Of a stretch of DNA of 64,000 nucleotides, positions 54,598-63,135 are shown piece after piece. The first letter of the stretch is position 1. Each line of letters begins with the position of its first letter. The notes beneath the pieces were generated by a model that was given only the letters and a program-made list of their open reading frames with translations, made no database searches and was not told the DNA's origin. This stretch comes from CAIQPS01 sp963721365. GTDB taxonomy: Bacteria; Actinomycetota; Thermoleophilia; RBG-16-64-13. Both the position numbers and the translations under genes were made by a program. Where the stretch lies: positions 62,001 through 126,000 of the forward strand of contig CAVRJE010000023.1 of assembly GCA_963721365.1 (NCBI GenBank), written 5' to 3'.

Positions 54598-55117
54598 GGA
54601 ACCGCTCCCACTCCGATACGAGGCAGCCGCAGTGCTTCTGCCGGTATATCCCCCATTCCCGGCTCAGCCGGCGTGATTCCCCGTAGTGGCGCCTTAGGTC
54701 CTCGTAGAGGAACTCCACGTCGTAGTGGCGCGATGCCTGTTCTCCTCCGGCTCGGATGGCTTCATGATCCTGATATGGGCTGATAGAGAGGGTCGTGGAG
54801 AAGGCCGAGCATTCTCGGGCCGCCGCCTCTTCGGCCGTCCGCATCAATCGCTGCGCGATGCAGCGCCGGCAGCGGGATCCCTCCCCAGGGATCACTGACG
54901 CGAACCAGGCCGCCGGGTCGTACTGCGGGTCTTCGACCATCTCTATGCCGGTCATCTCGGCGATGTCTCGGGCCCCGGTCGCCCGGCGCCGCCACTCGAG
55001 CAGAGGATGGATGTTCGGGTTGAAGAAGAAGCCGGTCACGTCTACCCCGCGGCCTTTCCAGACCGGGATGGTGGCAGTCGCACACGGACCGCAGCAGGTG
55101 TGGAGCAACAGCTTCAT
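54587..55117 (-). CDS. queH: Epoxyqueuosine reductase QueH
   Basis: Non-homologous replacement for QueG: reduces epoxyqueuosine in tRNA using an iron-sulfur cluster. Cys motifs are LLLHTCCGPCATA (adjacent CC), SRCRRCIAQRL, and KHCGCLVSEW near the end, with FFFNPNIHPLLEWRRR and TTLSISPYQDH. About 176 residues from ATG 55117 (MKLLLHTCCGPC), the start that fits the family; GTG 55144, overlapping ruvB, would add nine residues. Confidence 0.92.
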   Translation of the reverse strand: MKLLLHTCCGPCATATIPVWKGRGVDVTGFFFNPNIHPLLEWRRRATGARDIAEMTGIEMVEDPQYDPAAWFASVIPGEGSRCRRCIAQRLMRTAEEAAARECSAFSTTLSISPYQDHEAIRAGGEQASRHYDVEFLYEDLRRHYGESRRLSREWGIYRQKHCGCLVSEWERFRGA

Positions 55118-55140
55118 GGACGCACGCGGCCCTGCCGCTT

Positions 55141-56184
55141 TCACCCGAATAGGGTGCCGGGCCGCGGCTCCTGGGCCGCCGCCGGAGGCGTGACGCCACA
55201 GTGCTCGTAGCCGAGCCGGGTGACAACCCGCCCTCTGGGCGTACGCATCAGGAACCCCCGCTGGAGCAGGAAGGGCTCGTACACGTCTTCGATGGTGTCG
55301 GCCTCCTCGCCGATGGCGACGGCCAGAGTGGAGAGCCCCACAGGGCCGCCGTCGAACTTGTGGAGGATGAGGTTGAGGATCTCCCGGTCCACGCGGTCGA
55401 GACCTTCATCGTCCACTTCGAACAGACGCAACGCTTCGAGCGCGATATCGCTGGTGATGCTCCCCTGGTGACGTACCTGTGCGAAGTCGCGTACTCGCCG
55501 AAGCAGCCTGTTGGCTATTCGCGGCGTGCCTCGCGAACGCAATGCCAGCTCTCGCGCCCCCTCCGTGTCGATGGCCACCGCCAGGATGTCGGCCGAACGT
55601 TCGACGATGAGACGGAGATCGTCCACGGAGTAGTAGTCCAGGCGGTGTGAGAACCCGAAGCGGTCGCGGAGAGGCGTGGTGATGAGTCCCGACCGGGTGG
55701 TGGCGCCGATGAGGGTGAAGCGCGGCACTTCCAGCCGTATCGTCCGGGCGCTCGGCCCCTGCCCTATGACGATGTCGATCTCGAAGTCCTCCATCGCCGG
55801 ATAGAGGATCTCCTCGATGGACCGGTTCAACCGGTGGATCTCGTCGATGAACAGCACATCCCCTTCCTGCAGGTGAGTGAGGATGGCTGCCATGTCGGCC
55901 TTCCGCTCGAGCGCCGGGCCGGAGGTGGTGGAGATGTTGACTCCCATCTCCAAGGCGATGATGTTGGCGAGAGTGGTCTTGCCCAGCCCCGGGGGTCCGG
56001 CCAGCAGGACGTGGTCGAGCGGCTCCCCTCGGGACTTCGCCGCCGCTATGAATATGCCCAGTTGTTCCCGGAGCATGGGCTGCCCCACAAACGCCCCGAG
56101 TGAGCGGGGGCGAAGCGACCGCTCCAGTTCCTGTTCGAGCGGAGCTTCCTCGGGGTCCGCCAATCTCTCCTGTTCGGCCGTCAT
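55141..56184 (-). CDS. ruvB: Holliday junction branch migration helicase RuvB
   Basis: AAA+ hexamer that drives branch migration with RuvA. 347 residues, unbroken. LRPRSLGAFVGQ, Walker A GPPGLGKTTLAN, Walker B VLFIDEIHRLNR, sensor 1 IGATTRSGLITTPLRDRFG and the arginine-finger region are present; the winged helix ends with GFLMRTPRGRVVTRLGYEH. The start overlaps ruvA by ATGA. Confidence 0.96.
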   Translation of the reverse strand: MTAEQERLADPEEAPLEQELERSLRPRSLGAFVGQPMLREQLGIFIAAAKSRGEPLDHVLLAGPPGLGKTTLANIIALEMGVNISTTSGPALERKADMAAILTHLQEGDVLFIDEIHRLNRSIEEILYPAMEDFEIDIVIGQGPSARTIRLEVPRFTLIGATTRSGLITTPLRDRFGFSHRLDYYSVDDLRLIVERSADILAVAIDTEGARELALRSRGTPRIANRLLRRVRDFAQVRHQGSITSDIALEALRLFEVDDEGLDRVDREILNLILHKFDGGPVGLSTLAVAIGEEADTIEDVYEPFLLQRGFLMRTPRGRVVTRLGYEHCGVTPPAAAQEPRPGTLFG

Positions 56185-56770
56185 GGCTTGCCGCCCAGCG
56201 CTTGCCGGATAATGTCCTCGACCGGCTGGTCGGGCTCCACCCGGGCCAGCAACTTATCGGCCTCGGCTGCCCCGAATCCCAACTCGACGAGCGCCGCCCG
56301 GGCCAGCGACAGCGGGCCGTCATCGGCAGCTATGAGGCCAGAGGCTGTCGAGCCGAGCGGTAGCCCGGGCTCGCCTACTTTGTCCTTGAGCTCGAGGATG
56401 AGACGTTCAGCGGTCTTTCGCCCGATGCCCGGGACGGCCGCGAAGACCGCCACGTCGCCCGCGAAGAGAGCACGCTTGAGATCGAGCGGCCGGCGCGACG
56501 ACAATGCAGCCAGAGCCAGTTTGGGACCTATCTTGCTTACCCCCAGGAAAAGCCGGAACAGCTCGCGCTCCTCATCGGTGGAGAAACCGTAGAGCTGGAG
56601 CGCATCTTCGCGCACCTGAAGGTGGGTCAGAAGCACGACCGGGGCCCCGAGGGCCGGCAGGTCCCGGAATGTGACCGCCGACACTTCCACGAGAAAGCCT
56701 ACGCCACCCACGTCCACGACGACCGCTTCCCCCGCGATCGCGGCCAGCGTTCCTGTCAGCCTTTCGATCA
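56181..56770 (-). CDS. ruvA: Holliday junction DNA-binding protein RuvA
   Basis: Tetramer that clasps the four-way junction. ATG 56770 (MIERLTGTLAAIAGEAVVVDVGGVGFLVEVS) is the family start; the frame is open further upstream but that part overlaps ruvC. Two helix-hairpin-helix motifs (LVGVSKIGPKLALAALS-type and AVPGIGRKTAERLILELKDK) and the RuvB-binding C domain (LSLARAALVELGFGAAEADKLL) are visible. 196 residues, unbroken. Confidence 0.95.
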
Positions 56771-57313
56771 TCGGGCGCTCCGCCGCGCCGCCTCGGCGTT
56801 CTCGCTCTTGCGGATGCCTTCGCGGATACCGCAAGTGTTGGCGTGGCAGATGGCGACCCCAAGCGCGTCGGCCGCATGGTCCGAGCGCGGGGCGACCGGC
56901 AACGCGAGGAGAACGCGGACCATCTCCATGACCTGCTCCTTGCTGGCCCTGCCGTAGCCCACCACGGCCTGCTTGATCTGCTGCGGCGTGTACTCGAACA
57001 CCTCACACTCCGCCTGGGAGCATGCCAGCAGCGTCACCCCCCGAGCCTGGCCCACCGCGAGGGCTGTCCGTACGTTAGCGTTGAAGAACAGGGATTCCAC
57101 CGCGGTCGCCGACGGCCGATACTTGGCGATCAGCACGCTCGTCTCGGTAAAGATCTGCTCAAGGCGTCGCTCGAGAGGCACGCCCGCGGGCGTCTCCATG
57201 ACGCCGAAGTCCAGGGCGTGTAGCCGGTTGCCGACGAGTGATATGACCCCGAAGCCCGTGGAGGCAGTGCCTGGGTCGAGGCCAAGGATCACCCGGCCGG
57301 CCTGCTCCATCAT
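56768..57313 (-). CDS. ruvC: Crossover junction endodeoxyribonuclease RuvC
   Basis: Resolves Holliday junctions. Catalytic acids: D in LGLDPGTASTGFG (about residue 12), E in AVESLFFNAN (about 71), and HxxD at RSDHAADALGVAICH (about 146-149). QARGVTLLACSQAE and YTPQQIKQAVVGYGRASKEQV are family blocks. 181 residues, unbroken, overlapping ruvA by 3 bp. Its C terminus (REGIRKSENAEAARRSAR) is a short basic tail. Confidence 0.95.
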   Translation of the reverse strand: MMEQAGRVILGLDPGTASTGFGVISLVGNRLHALDFGVMETPAGVPLERRLEQIFTETSVLIAKYRPSATAVESLFFNANVRTALAVGQARGVTLLACSQAECEVFEYTPQQIKQAVVGYGRASKEQVMEMVRVLLALPVAPRSDHAADALGVAICHANTCGIREGIRKSENAEAARRSAR

Positions 57314-57329
57314 ACGGACAGCGCCACCC

Positions 57330-58082
57330 TCACCCGGCCAGGGCTTCCATGACTTCGTCGGGGACGTCGAAGTTGGCGTATACCTCTTGGACGTCGTCGT
57401 TGTCTTCCAACGCGTCGAGGAGGCGGAGCGTCTTGCGCGCGTCGCTCTCGTCCAGCGCCACTGTGTTCTTGGGAATCATGGTGAGCTCGGCCGAGCTGTA
57501 CTTGATCCCTGCCTGCTCGAGTCCCTGGCGCACGATCATGAAGTCCGCGACTTCGCAACGGATCTCGTATACATCGCCCTCAGGGATCACGTCTTCCGCA
57601 CCCGCTTCGATTGCCGCCATCATGAGCTCGTCCTCGTCTCTGCCCGCGGCGTCGACGAAGATGACCCCCTTGCGCTCGAACATCCAGCTGACCGAGCCGT
57701 CGGTGCCCAGCTTGCCACCGCTACGGTCGAAGATGTAGCGGATATCGGCCGCCGTGCGGTTCTTGTTGTCGGTGAGAGCGGTGAGGTAGACCGCCACGCC
57801 GTTGGGCCCGTAGCCCTCATAGGTGAGGTGCAGATAGGTCTCGCCGTCGGCCCCGGCCCCGGTGCCCTTCTTGATAGCCCGATCGATGTTGTCGTGGGGC
57901 ATGTTGGCGTCTTTCGCCTTCACGATGGCCTGCGCCAGCGTCGCGTTGTGATCGGGATCGCCCCCACCTTCGCGAGCGGCGACAGTGATGGCCCGCGCCA
58001 GCTTGCCGAACAGGTTGCCCCGTTTGGCGTCGACAAGCGCCTTCTTGTGCTTGATCCCCGCCCATTTGGAATGCCCCGACAT
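57330..58082 (-). CDS. yebC: YebC/PmpR family protein
   Basis: A 250-residue protein of the TACO1/YebC family; members act as translation factors for proline-rich stretches, and some were described as transcription regulators. MSGHSKWAGIKHKKALVDAKRG, KAKDANMPHDNIDRAIKKGTG, YEGYGPNGVAVYLTALTDNKNRTAADIRYIFDRSGG and the acidic MIPKNTVALDE block are all present. It is unbroken and precedes ruvC by 17 bp, the usual yebC-ruvCAB order. Confidence 0.94.
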   Translation of the reverse strand: MSGHSKWAGIKHKKALVDAKRGNLFGKLARAITVAAREGGGDPDHNATLAQAIVKAKDANMPHDNIDRAIKKGTGAGADGETYLHLTYEGYGPNGVAVYLTALTDNKNRTAADIRYIFDRSGGKLGTDGSVSWMFERKGVIFVDAAGRDEDELMMAAIEAGAEDVIPEGDVYEIRCEVADFMIVRQGLEQAGIKYSSAELTMIPKNTVALDESDARKTLRLLDALEDNDDVQEVYANFDVPDEVMEALAG

Positions 58083-58183
58083 GTTACAGACCTCCGCTCG
58101 AGCCCACGCTCGTCGTCGCTACCTTCGCACGCTGAAGAGTTTAGCCGAGGCTTCGGACGCCTTCAACGAACGCCGCTAGACTC

Positions 58184-59078
58184 CTACCGCAACCAGCCGG
58201 ATTCGGCCGCCCGGTCGCGCACCGCTCTCACCCGCGAGTCGTACAGGTCGCGATCCATGCTGTAGATGGCGGCCGCCAGCGCGCTCACCAGACTGATGGG
58301 GCCGACGAGCGAGTGGGCGAAGAAGGTGGAGTCGATATCGGCGTACAGCGTCAGGTCTCCCTTGCCCGCCAACTCCGAAAGCGAGTTGTCGGTGATCACG
58401 ACGACCGTGGCCCCCTGCTCCGCGGCCTTCTCGGCGAAGGAGATGGTGACCGAATGGGCTCTGCGAAAGCCGATGGCGAGGAGGAGATCGTCCGGGGGCC
58501 AACCGGCTCAGCCGGGCCACGTTCGATTCGGTGCTGTCGGTGACCGCAAGGCAGGGGATCCCCAGCAACTCGAACACGTACGACGCGTGCTGGGCGACCA
58601 CCGCGGCCTCGTGGAGGCCCACGACGAGCACCTGCCTGGCTTCGGCAAGCAGGTGGGCGGCGCGGTTGAACCGCTCCAGTGTGTTCTTGCTGATCGTCTC
58701 CTCAAGGCTCAGGGCGTCGGTCTTGAGCGAACGGGTGAGGACATCTTCCTCGATCGAGAAGCCCAGTTGGTCGTCGTGCATGACCGGTCTGGCCGTGGCG
58801 CCCAGCCGGTATTCGTCCCGGGCCGCCTTCTGCAGTTCGGGATAGCCGGCGAAACCGAGCGATTGCGCAAACCTCACCACCGTCGAACTCGACGTGGAGC
58901 CCTTGCGACCGAGTTCCTCCGCGCTCAGGTAGCCGACCTCTTCGAGGTGGTCGATGATGTAGCGGGCGATCGCCTTCTGCGAGCGGGAAAAGCCGTCGAA
59001 ACCTTCCCTCAGCAGATCGCTCACTCGCCGTGGTCTTGCGTCGTCCAACTCCACTCCAAACACGCCGGAGAGTTGCAT
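58184..59078 (-). CDS. RpiR/MurR-family transcriptional regulator (one frame break)
   Basis: About 297 residues. The N-terminal helix-turn-helix domain reads SRSQKAIARYIIDHLEEVGYLSAEELGRKGSTSSSTVVRFAQSLGFAGYPELQKAARDE, typical of RpiR. A SIS sugar-phosphate-binding domain follows (LLAEARQVLVVGLHEAAVVAQHASYVFELLGIPCLAVTDS) and, after a shift near 58500, ATVVVITDNSLSELAGKGDLTLYADIDST. The effector is probably a phosphosugar but cannot be named. No sugar gene is nearby, so the target is likely elsewhere or itself. ATG 59078 lies about two bases after the expected transcription start. Confidence 0.85.
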
Positions 59079-59086
59079 AGACTTAG

Positions 59087-59106
59087 ATTATACAACGGAT
59101 GTTGCA
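59087..59106 (-). promoter_or_regulatory. RpiR gene promoter with overlapping dyad
   Basis: Minus strand TATAAT, a perfect -10, lies at 59092-59087. The half sites TGCAAC and GTTGTA (59106-59091) are separated by ATCC and match as a dyad in five of six positions, overlapping the -10. RpiR proteins bind such TTGnAAC/GTTnCAA-like sites, so self-control is likely. The leader would be about two bases. Confidence 0.5.
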
Positions 59107-59208
59107 ATCATCCTGCCCTCTCATCGGGCGCTGCTGGGGATTCCTTTAGCCGGACATCCGACGAAGGCGGCGGGCGGTGCTTGCCGACAGGTGCGGCAGG
59201 CCGCAAGA

Positions 59209-59237
59209 AGCGGCGGCGGACCCGAGGGGCCGCCGCT
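59209..59237 (-). terminator. Hairpin terminator after the EF-G-like gene
   Basis: Perfect 9-bp arms AGCGGCGGC (59209-59217) and GCCGCCGCT (59229-59237), loop of 11, followed on the minus strand by TCTTGC. It lies 30 bp past the stop of the EF-G-like gene and before the RpiR promoter. Confidence 0.55.
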
Positions 59238-59267
59238 CCACTCATGCGCAGCGCTGCTGTGAGTCCT

Positions 59268-61358
59268 CTACGAGTCGGCCGCCTTGCGGGCCTTGACTTC
59301 GGCCACGATCTTCTCGACCAGCTGCGACGGGCACTTCTTCGTAGTGATCGAACTCGATGGTGAAGGAGCCGCGCCCCGCCGTCATGGATCGCAGTTGCGG
59401 AGCGTACGTCAGCATCTCCGCCAGGGGCACCTGGGCCCTGATGGCGTGCATCTCCCCCATGTTCTCGCTGCCCTGCGGACGGCCGCGCCGGCTGGAGAGG
59501 TCGCCCATGATGTCGCCCATGTTCTCTTCGGGCGCGATCACCTCGACGTTCATCACCGGCTCCAGCAGCACCGGCGCCGACTCGGTCATGGCCTTGTTCC
59601 ACGCCAGGGTGCCGGCCAGTTTGAAGGCCAATTCCGACGAGTCCACCGCGTGGTAGGAGCCGTCGAACAGCTTGACCTTGACGTCGACGACCGGGTACCC
59701 GGCGATGACGCCATGCTCCATGGCTTCCACGATGCCCTTCTCCACGGCCGGGATGAAGTTCCGCGGGATCGAGCCGCCGAAGATGGCGTCCTCGAACTGG
59801 TAGCCCCCGCTGCGCGGAAGCGGTTCGATCTCGATCCAGCAGTCGCCGAACTGGCCGCGACCGCCGGTCTGCTTCTTGTGCCGTCCCTGGGCGGTCGCTT
59901 TCTTGCGGATGGTCTCCCGATACGGCACCTGCGGCGGATGAAGCTCCACCTCCACGCCGAAGCGCCGCTTGAGCTTGTCGAGGACGACCTCCACGTGCAC
60001 CTGGCTGGTGCCGGAGATGAGCATCTCCTTGGTCTGTGGGTCGAAGCGCAGCTCCATGGCCGGGTCTTCCTCGCCCAGGCGCCGCAGCCCGTTGGAGACC
60101 TTCTCTTCGTCGCCGCGGTTCTTGGGCGAGATGGCGAAAGAGATGGCGGCCGGCGGGAATTCGTACCGGGGGAAGCGGACCGGCTGGGCCGCATCGGACA
60201 GCGTGTCGCCCGTGCCCGTCTCCTTGAGCTTGGCCAGGGCTACGATGTCGCCCGCTCCGGCCTGCTCGATGGACTTGGTCTCCTTGCCCTGCATGAGCAG
60301 GATGTTGCCGGTACGCTCCTTCTCGCCGGTGCGCTCGTTCAGCACCTGGGTGTCGGTCGCGATCTTGCCCGAGAAGATGCGGACGAGGTTCACGCGCCCG
60401 GAGAACTGGTCGTAGATGGTCTTGAACACGAAGAGAGCGGTCGGAGCCGAGTGGTCGCAGAGCAGATCCACTTCTTCACCGCCGGGGACCCGTGAAGCCT
60501 TGCGCGCTCCATGAGCTACAGGCGAAGGGATGGACAGCAAAGTCTCGAGCAGACGGTCGGAACCGATGTTCTTGGTGGCGGCGACCGGGATGACCGGAGC
60601 AGACGGAGCCGGCGGCTACGGCGGCCTTCAGCGCGTCGCTCACCTCCTGTTGGGTGAGTTCGCTGCCCTCCAGGTACTTCTCGAGCAAGGCGTCGTCGGC
60701 TTCGGCCACACGGTCTACGAGCGCCTCACGAGCCTGCGCGGCTGCATCGGCGAGATCGTCGGGGATCGGGCCTTCGGCGCCTTTGCCGGTCGTGCCCGCG
60801 TACGTGTAGGCCTTCATGGTGACCAGGTCGACTACTGCCCTTGAAGCCCGCTTCACTACCGATGGGAAGCGCCACGGCCACCACTTCGTCGCCGAAGCGG
60901 GCTTTGAGAGCGGCCACCGCTTCCGACGAAGTCCGCTCGCTCACGGTCCATCATGTTCACGGCGGCCACGCGCGATACGCCCACGTCTCGCGCGCGCGTT
61001 TCCAGATGCGCTCGGTCTGGACCTCCACCTTGGTCACGGCGTTGACGAGCATCAGGACACCCTCGACGACGGGCAGCGCCCCCATCGCCTCGTTGATGAA
61101 CGAAGCCTCGCCCGGGGTGTCGACGAGGTTGATCCTGTGACCGGCCCAATCGACGTGGGCGAGCCCCGCCGAGATGGTCATCTGCCGCTTGATCTCGTCC
61201 TCGTCGTGGTCCATGGCGGTGGTCCCGTCCACGACTGCGCCCAACCGGCTCTTGGCGCCGGTCGTGAACAGCAGAGCTTCGACCAGCGAGGTCTTGCCCG
61301 CCCCGCGGTGGCCCACCACGGCGACGTTCCTGATCTTGGCAGGGTCTACGAGCGCCAT
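59268..61358 (-). CDS. EF-G-like translational GTPase (EF-G2 type; several frame breaks)
   Basis: About 697 residues with all EF-G domains. ATG 61358 opens MALVDPAKIRNVAVVGHRGAGKTSLVEALLF (P-loop GHRGAGKT). The switch I signature RGITI of true EF-G reads RQMTISAGL, and the G4 motif is NMMD rather than NKMD, features of the EF-G2/EF-G-like paralogue group. Shifts near 60935, 60845 and 60530-60600 separate MKAYTYAGTTGKGAEGPIPDDL and LELTQQEVSDAL-type segments. Domains II-V are continuous (FSGRVNLVRIFSGKI; RKKATAQGRHKKQTGGRGQFGDCWIEIEPL; GRPQGSENMGEMHAIRAQVPLAEMLTYAPQLRSMTAGRGSFTIEFDHYEEVP). A shift near 59330 gives LVEKIVAEVKARKAADS and TAG 59268. The specific role of this group is not settled. 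Confidence 0.85.
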
Positions 61359-61382
61359 GAATCCTCCTCGCGTCTGACTGAT

Positions 61383-61541
61383 AGGCTGCTGAAGAACGAC
61401 GTTTCGCCGACAGAGCGCGATGGCTGAGTGCGAGAGCAGGACGCAGGAAGCACGAATAGCAGCGCTATTCGTGCGACCGAGGACGAACTATCGCGCCAGC
61501 CAGTGCGTTCTGTCGGCCGAGGCTTCATTCTTCAGCAGCCT
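61383..61541 (+). repeat. 159-bp palindromic, MITE-like element
   Basis: Perfect 14-bp terminal inverted repeats AGGCTGCTGAAGAA (61383-61396) and TTCTTCAGCAGCCT (61528-61541). Inside, GCCGACAGA (61406-61414) pairs with TCTGTCGGC (61509-61517), and the centre is a perfect hairpin GCACGAATAG-CAGCG-CTATTCGTGC. The whole unit can fold as one long stem. No coding frame for a transposase and no clear target-site duplication. It lies in the 220-bp gap between the EF-G-like gene and the 81-residue gene. AGGCTGCTGAA-type ends occur on several insertion-sequence families, so a non-autonomous element is the best guess. Confidence 0.7.
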
Positions 61542-61581
61542 CCGTGGTCGAAGGGAATCGAGCGACAGGGCACTACCGGCA

Positions 61582-61827
61582 CTAGTCGCCGAGCTTCAAC
61601 TGGTAGCGGCGATCCTTTCGAAGCCAGGTGATAGAGGCCACCGCCGGCGGCAGGATCTCCAAGGCGCCGTCGCGGGCTTCCACCATGACCATCTCGAAAT
61701 CGCGGTAGTACACCTTGACCGGTCCGGTCAGGATCGTCAGAGACGTGGTGCGCAGACTGTCGTCCGGAGCCTGTATCGCCATGGTCAGACTCACCGACGC
61801 CTCGCCCTCTTGCACAACTACCTGCAT
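61582..61827 (-). CDS. 81-residue protein of unknown function after rpmF
   Basis: I recognise no family. The sequence looks beta-rich: MQVVVQEGEASVSLTMAIQ, TTSLTILTGPVKVYYRDFEMVMVEARDGALEILPP, SITWLRKDRRYQLKLGD. There is no signal peptide, membrane helix or metal motif. The ATG is 13 bp after the rpmF stop, so it probably shares the coaD-yceD-rpmF transcript. It is the last gene before the palindromic element, which may have separated it from its original downstream neighbours. It could be real or a chance frame; its codon use resembles the neighbours, with G or C at most third positions. Confidence 0.55.
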   Translation of the reverse strand: MQVVVQEGEASVSLTMAIQAPDDSLRTTSLTILTGPVKVYYRDFEMVMVEARDGALEILPPAVASITWLRKDRRYQLKLGD

Positions 61828-61840
61828 GTGGCCGCGGACC

Positions 61841-62020
61841 CTATTCCTCGACCTTCACTACCTGCCGGCCGTTGTACATGCCGCAATTGGGGCACACGCG
61901 ATGGGACAGTTTGGGGCTGTGGCATTGCGGGCATTCGCTAACGCTCGATGCCGGACCGGGATGGCTCGACCGCCGCGCGTCTCTACGAGCCCGGGAAGTC
62001 TTTCTCTTGGGGACTGCCAT
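61841..62020 (-). CDS. rpmF: 50S ribosomal protein L32 (zinc-binding form)
   Basis: 59 residues from ATG 62020: MAVPKRKTSRARRDARRSSHPG, then CPQC and CPNC, a complete four-cysteine zinc ribbon (the C+ form of L32), ending NGRQVVKVEE. Ribosomal subunit protein. It follows yceD by 16 bp, the conserved yceD-rpmF pair, which in turn follows coaD and the SepIVA-like gene. Confidence 0.95.
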   Translation of the reverse strand: MAVPKRKTSRARRDARRSSHPGPASSVSECPQCHSPKLSHRVCPNCGMYNGRQVVKVEE

Positions 62021-62036
62021 TGAATCGCCTCACTAT

Positions 62037-62636
62037 TCACCTATGGGGAAACCGAGAGTTTGTACCCCATCGGCCTCGATATTTCAAGTCGCGGCTCTGT
62101 GTCTCCTCGTTCTCGCCCGTAGCTGCGCCGCGCTCACCGAGGTCAAGGTCCTTGAGGCGGCTCCAGCGCTCGTCGATCTCCTCTGCGCTACAGCCGCAGA
62201 CCCCCTTGTTGAGGTCTGTGCCGCAATGGCCGCACAGGCCCTTGCACGTCTCAGAACAGACCACCTGAGCGGGGAGCGCCAGCACGAGCGCCTCCCGCGC
62301 GAGCCCGTCGACGTCGACCACCAGGTCCTTGATGAACTCGCTGGTGTCGGTCTCCTCCCAGCCGTCTTTCGCGGTGGGAGCGAACTCCTGCTGCTCGGCG
62401 TGGACTTCGATGACGGCCTCGCCCAGGCAGCGCGCGCAGAGCCCGTACATCTTTGCGTCGAGAGCCACGCTTACGAGGTATCCCCCGGTGACCCGGTCGA
62501 CGGTGACTTTCACTCCGCCGGGGACGAGGACGCGATACGTCGACCCCTCCCAGCAGGATGGGCTCGAGCTCGAGAGGATAGACCCGCCGTACCGCTCGCC
62601 GCCGCGGAGGGCAAGATCGGCGAGGTTCAGCAGCAT
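62037..62636 (-). CDS. yceD: YceD/DUF177 family protein
   Basis: A 199-residue DUF177 protein linked to 23S rRNA and L32 accumulation in other organisms. Hallmarks: YLVSVALDAKMYGLCARCLGEAVIEVHAEQQEFA and the Cys-rich CSETCKGLCGHCGTDLNKGVCGC block, probably metal-binding, then DERWSRLKDL. The final 30 residues (GERGAATGENEETQSRDLKYRGRWGTNSRFPHR) go beyond the usual end and may reflect a late base error. The neighbour rpmF is the expected partner. Confidence 0.9.
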   Translation of the reverse strand: MLLNLADLALRGGERYGGSILSSSSPSCWEGSTYRVLVPGGVKVTVDRVTGGYLVSVALDAKMYGLCARCLGEAVIEVHAEQQEFAPTAKDGWEETDTSEFIKDLVVDVDGLAREALVLALPAQVVCSETCKGLCGHCGTDLNKGVCGCSAEEIDERWSRLKDLDLGERGAATGENEETQSRDLKYRGRWGTNSRFPHR

Positions 62637-62672
62637 GTCTGTCTGCGGTCTGGAAGGTGAAGCTACTCGGGC

Positions 62673-63132
62673 TCAGCCTTCGCGCGGACCGCCGGTCTGC
62701 AGACGTTCGCGGCCCCGCTGCACGGCGGCCAGGAACTTGTCCAGGTTGGTCTCGAGTGTCTTGAGGATCTCGTCGGCGTAGTCCTCGGCACCCAGGCGGA
62801 TCTCCCGCTCGCGGGCCTCGGCGTCACGGATGATGTCCTCCGACTGCCGCTGGGCGCGCCTGACGACCTCCTGCTCGCTTGCCAGCCGCGTGGGCTTCTT
62901 CGCGAGCCTCGCGCAGGATGCGCTCCGACTCTTCCTTGGCCTCCTGCAGCATCTCCTGGCGCTCTTTGACGATCCAGCGCGCCTGCTTGATCTCTTCGGG
63001 GATGGTGGCCCGCATCTGATCGAGCAGGTCGTATATCTCGTCCCGATCGATCATGACCTTGTCGGTCATCGGGAACGTGCTTGCACCGTGGACCAGGTCG
63101 TCCAGCTTGTCGATCAGAACGAGAACGTCCAT
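62673..63132 (-). CDS. SepIVA-like DivIVA-related coiled-coil protein (one frame break)
   Basis: About 152 residues. ATG 63132 opens MDVLVLIDKLDDLVHGASTFPMTDKVMIDRDEIYDLLDQMRATIPEEIKQARWIVKERQEMLQEAKEESERILREAREEA, a short N-terminal domain then a long coiled coil. After a shift near 62890 it continues EVVRRAQRQSEDIIRDAEAREREIRLGAEDYADEILKTLETNLDKFL. The domain layout and position next to yceD and coaD match the actinobacterial protein Rv2927c/SepIVA, a DivIVA-like septation factor. Automatic annotation often mislabels such proteins as ATP synthase subunit b; no membrane helix is present here. Confidence 0.78.
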
Positions 63133-63135
63133 GCC

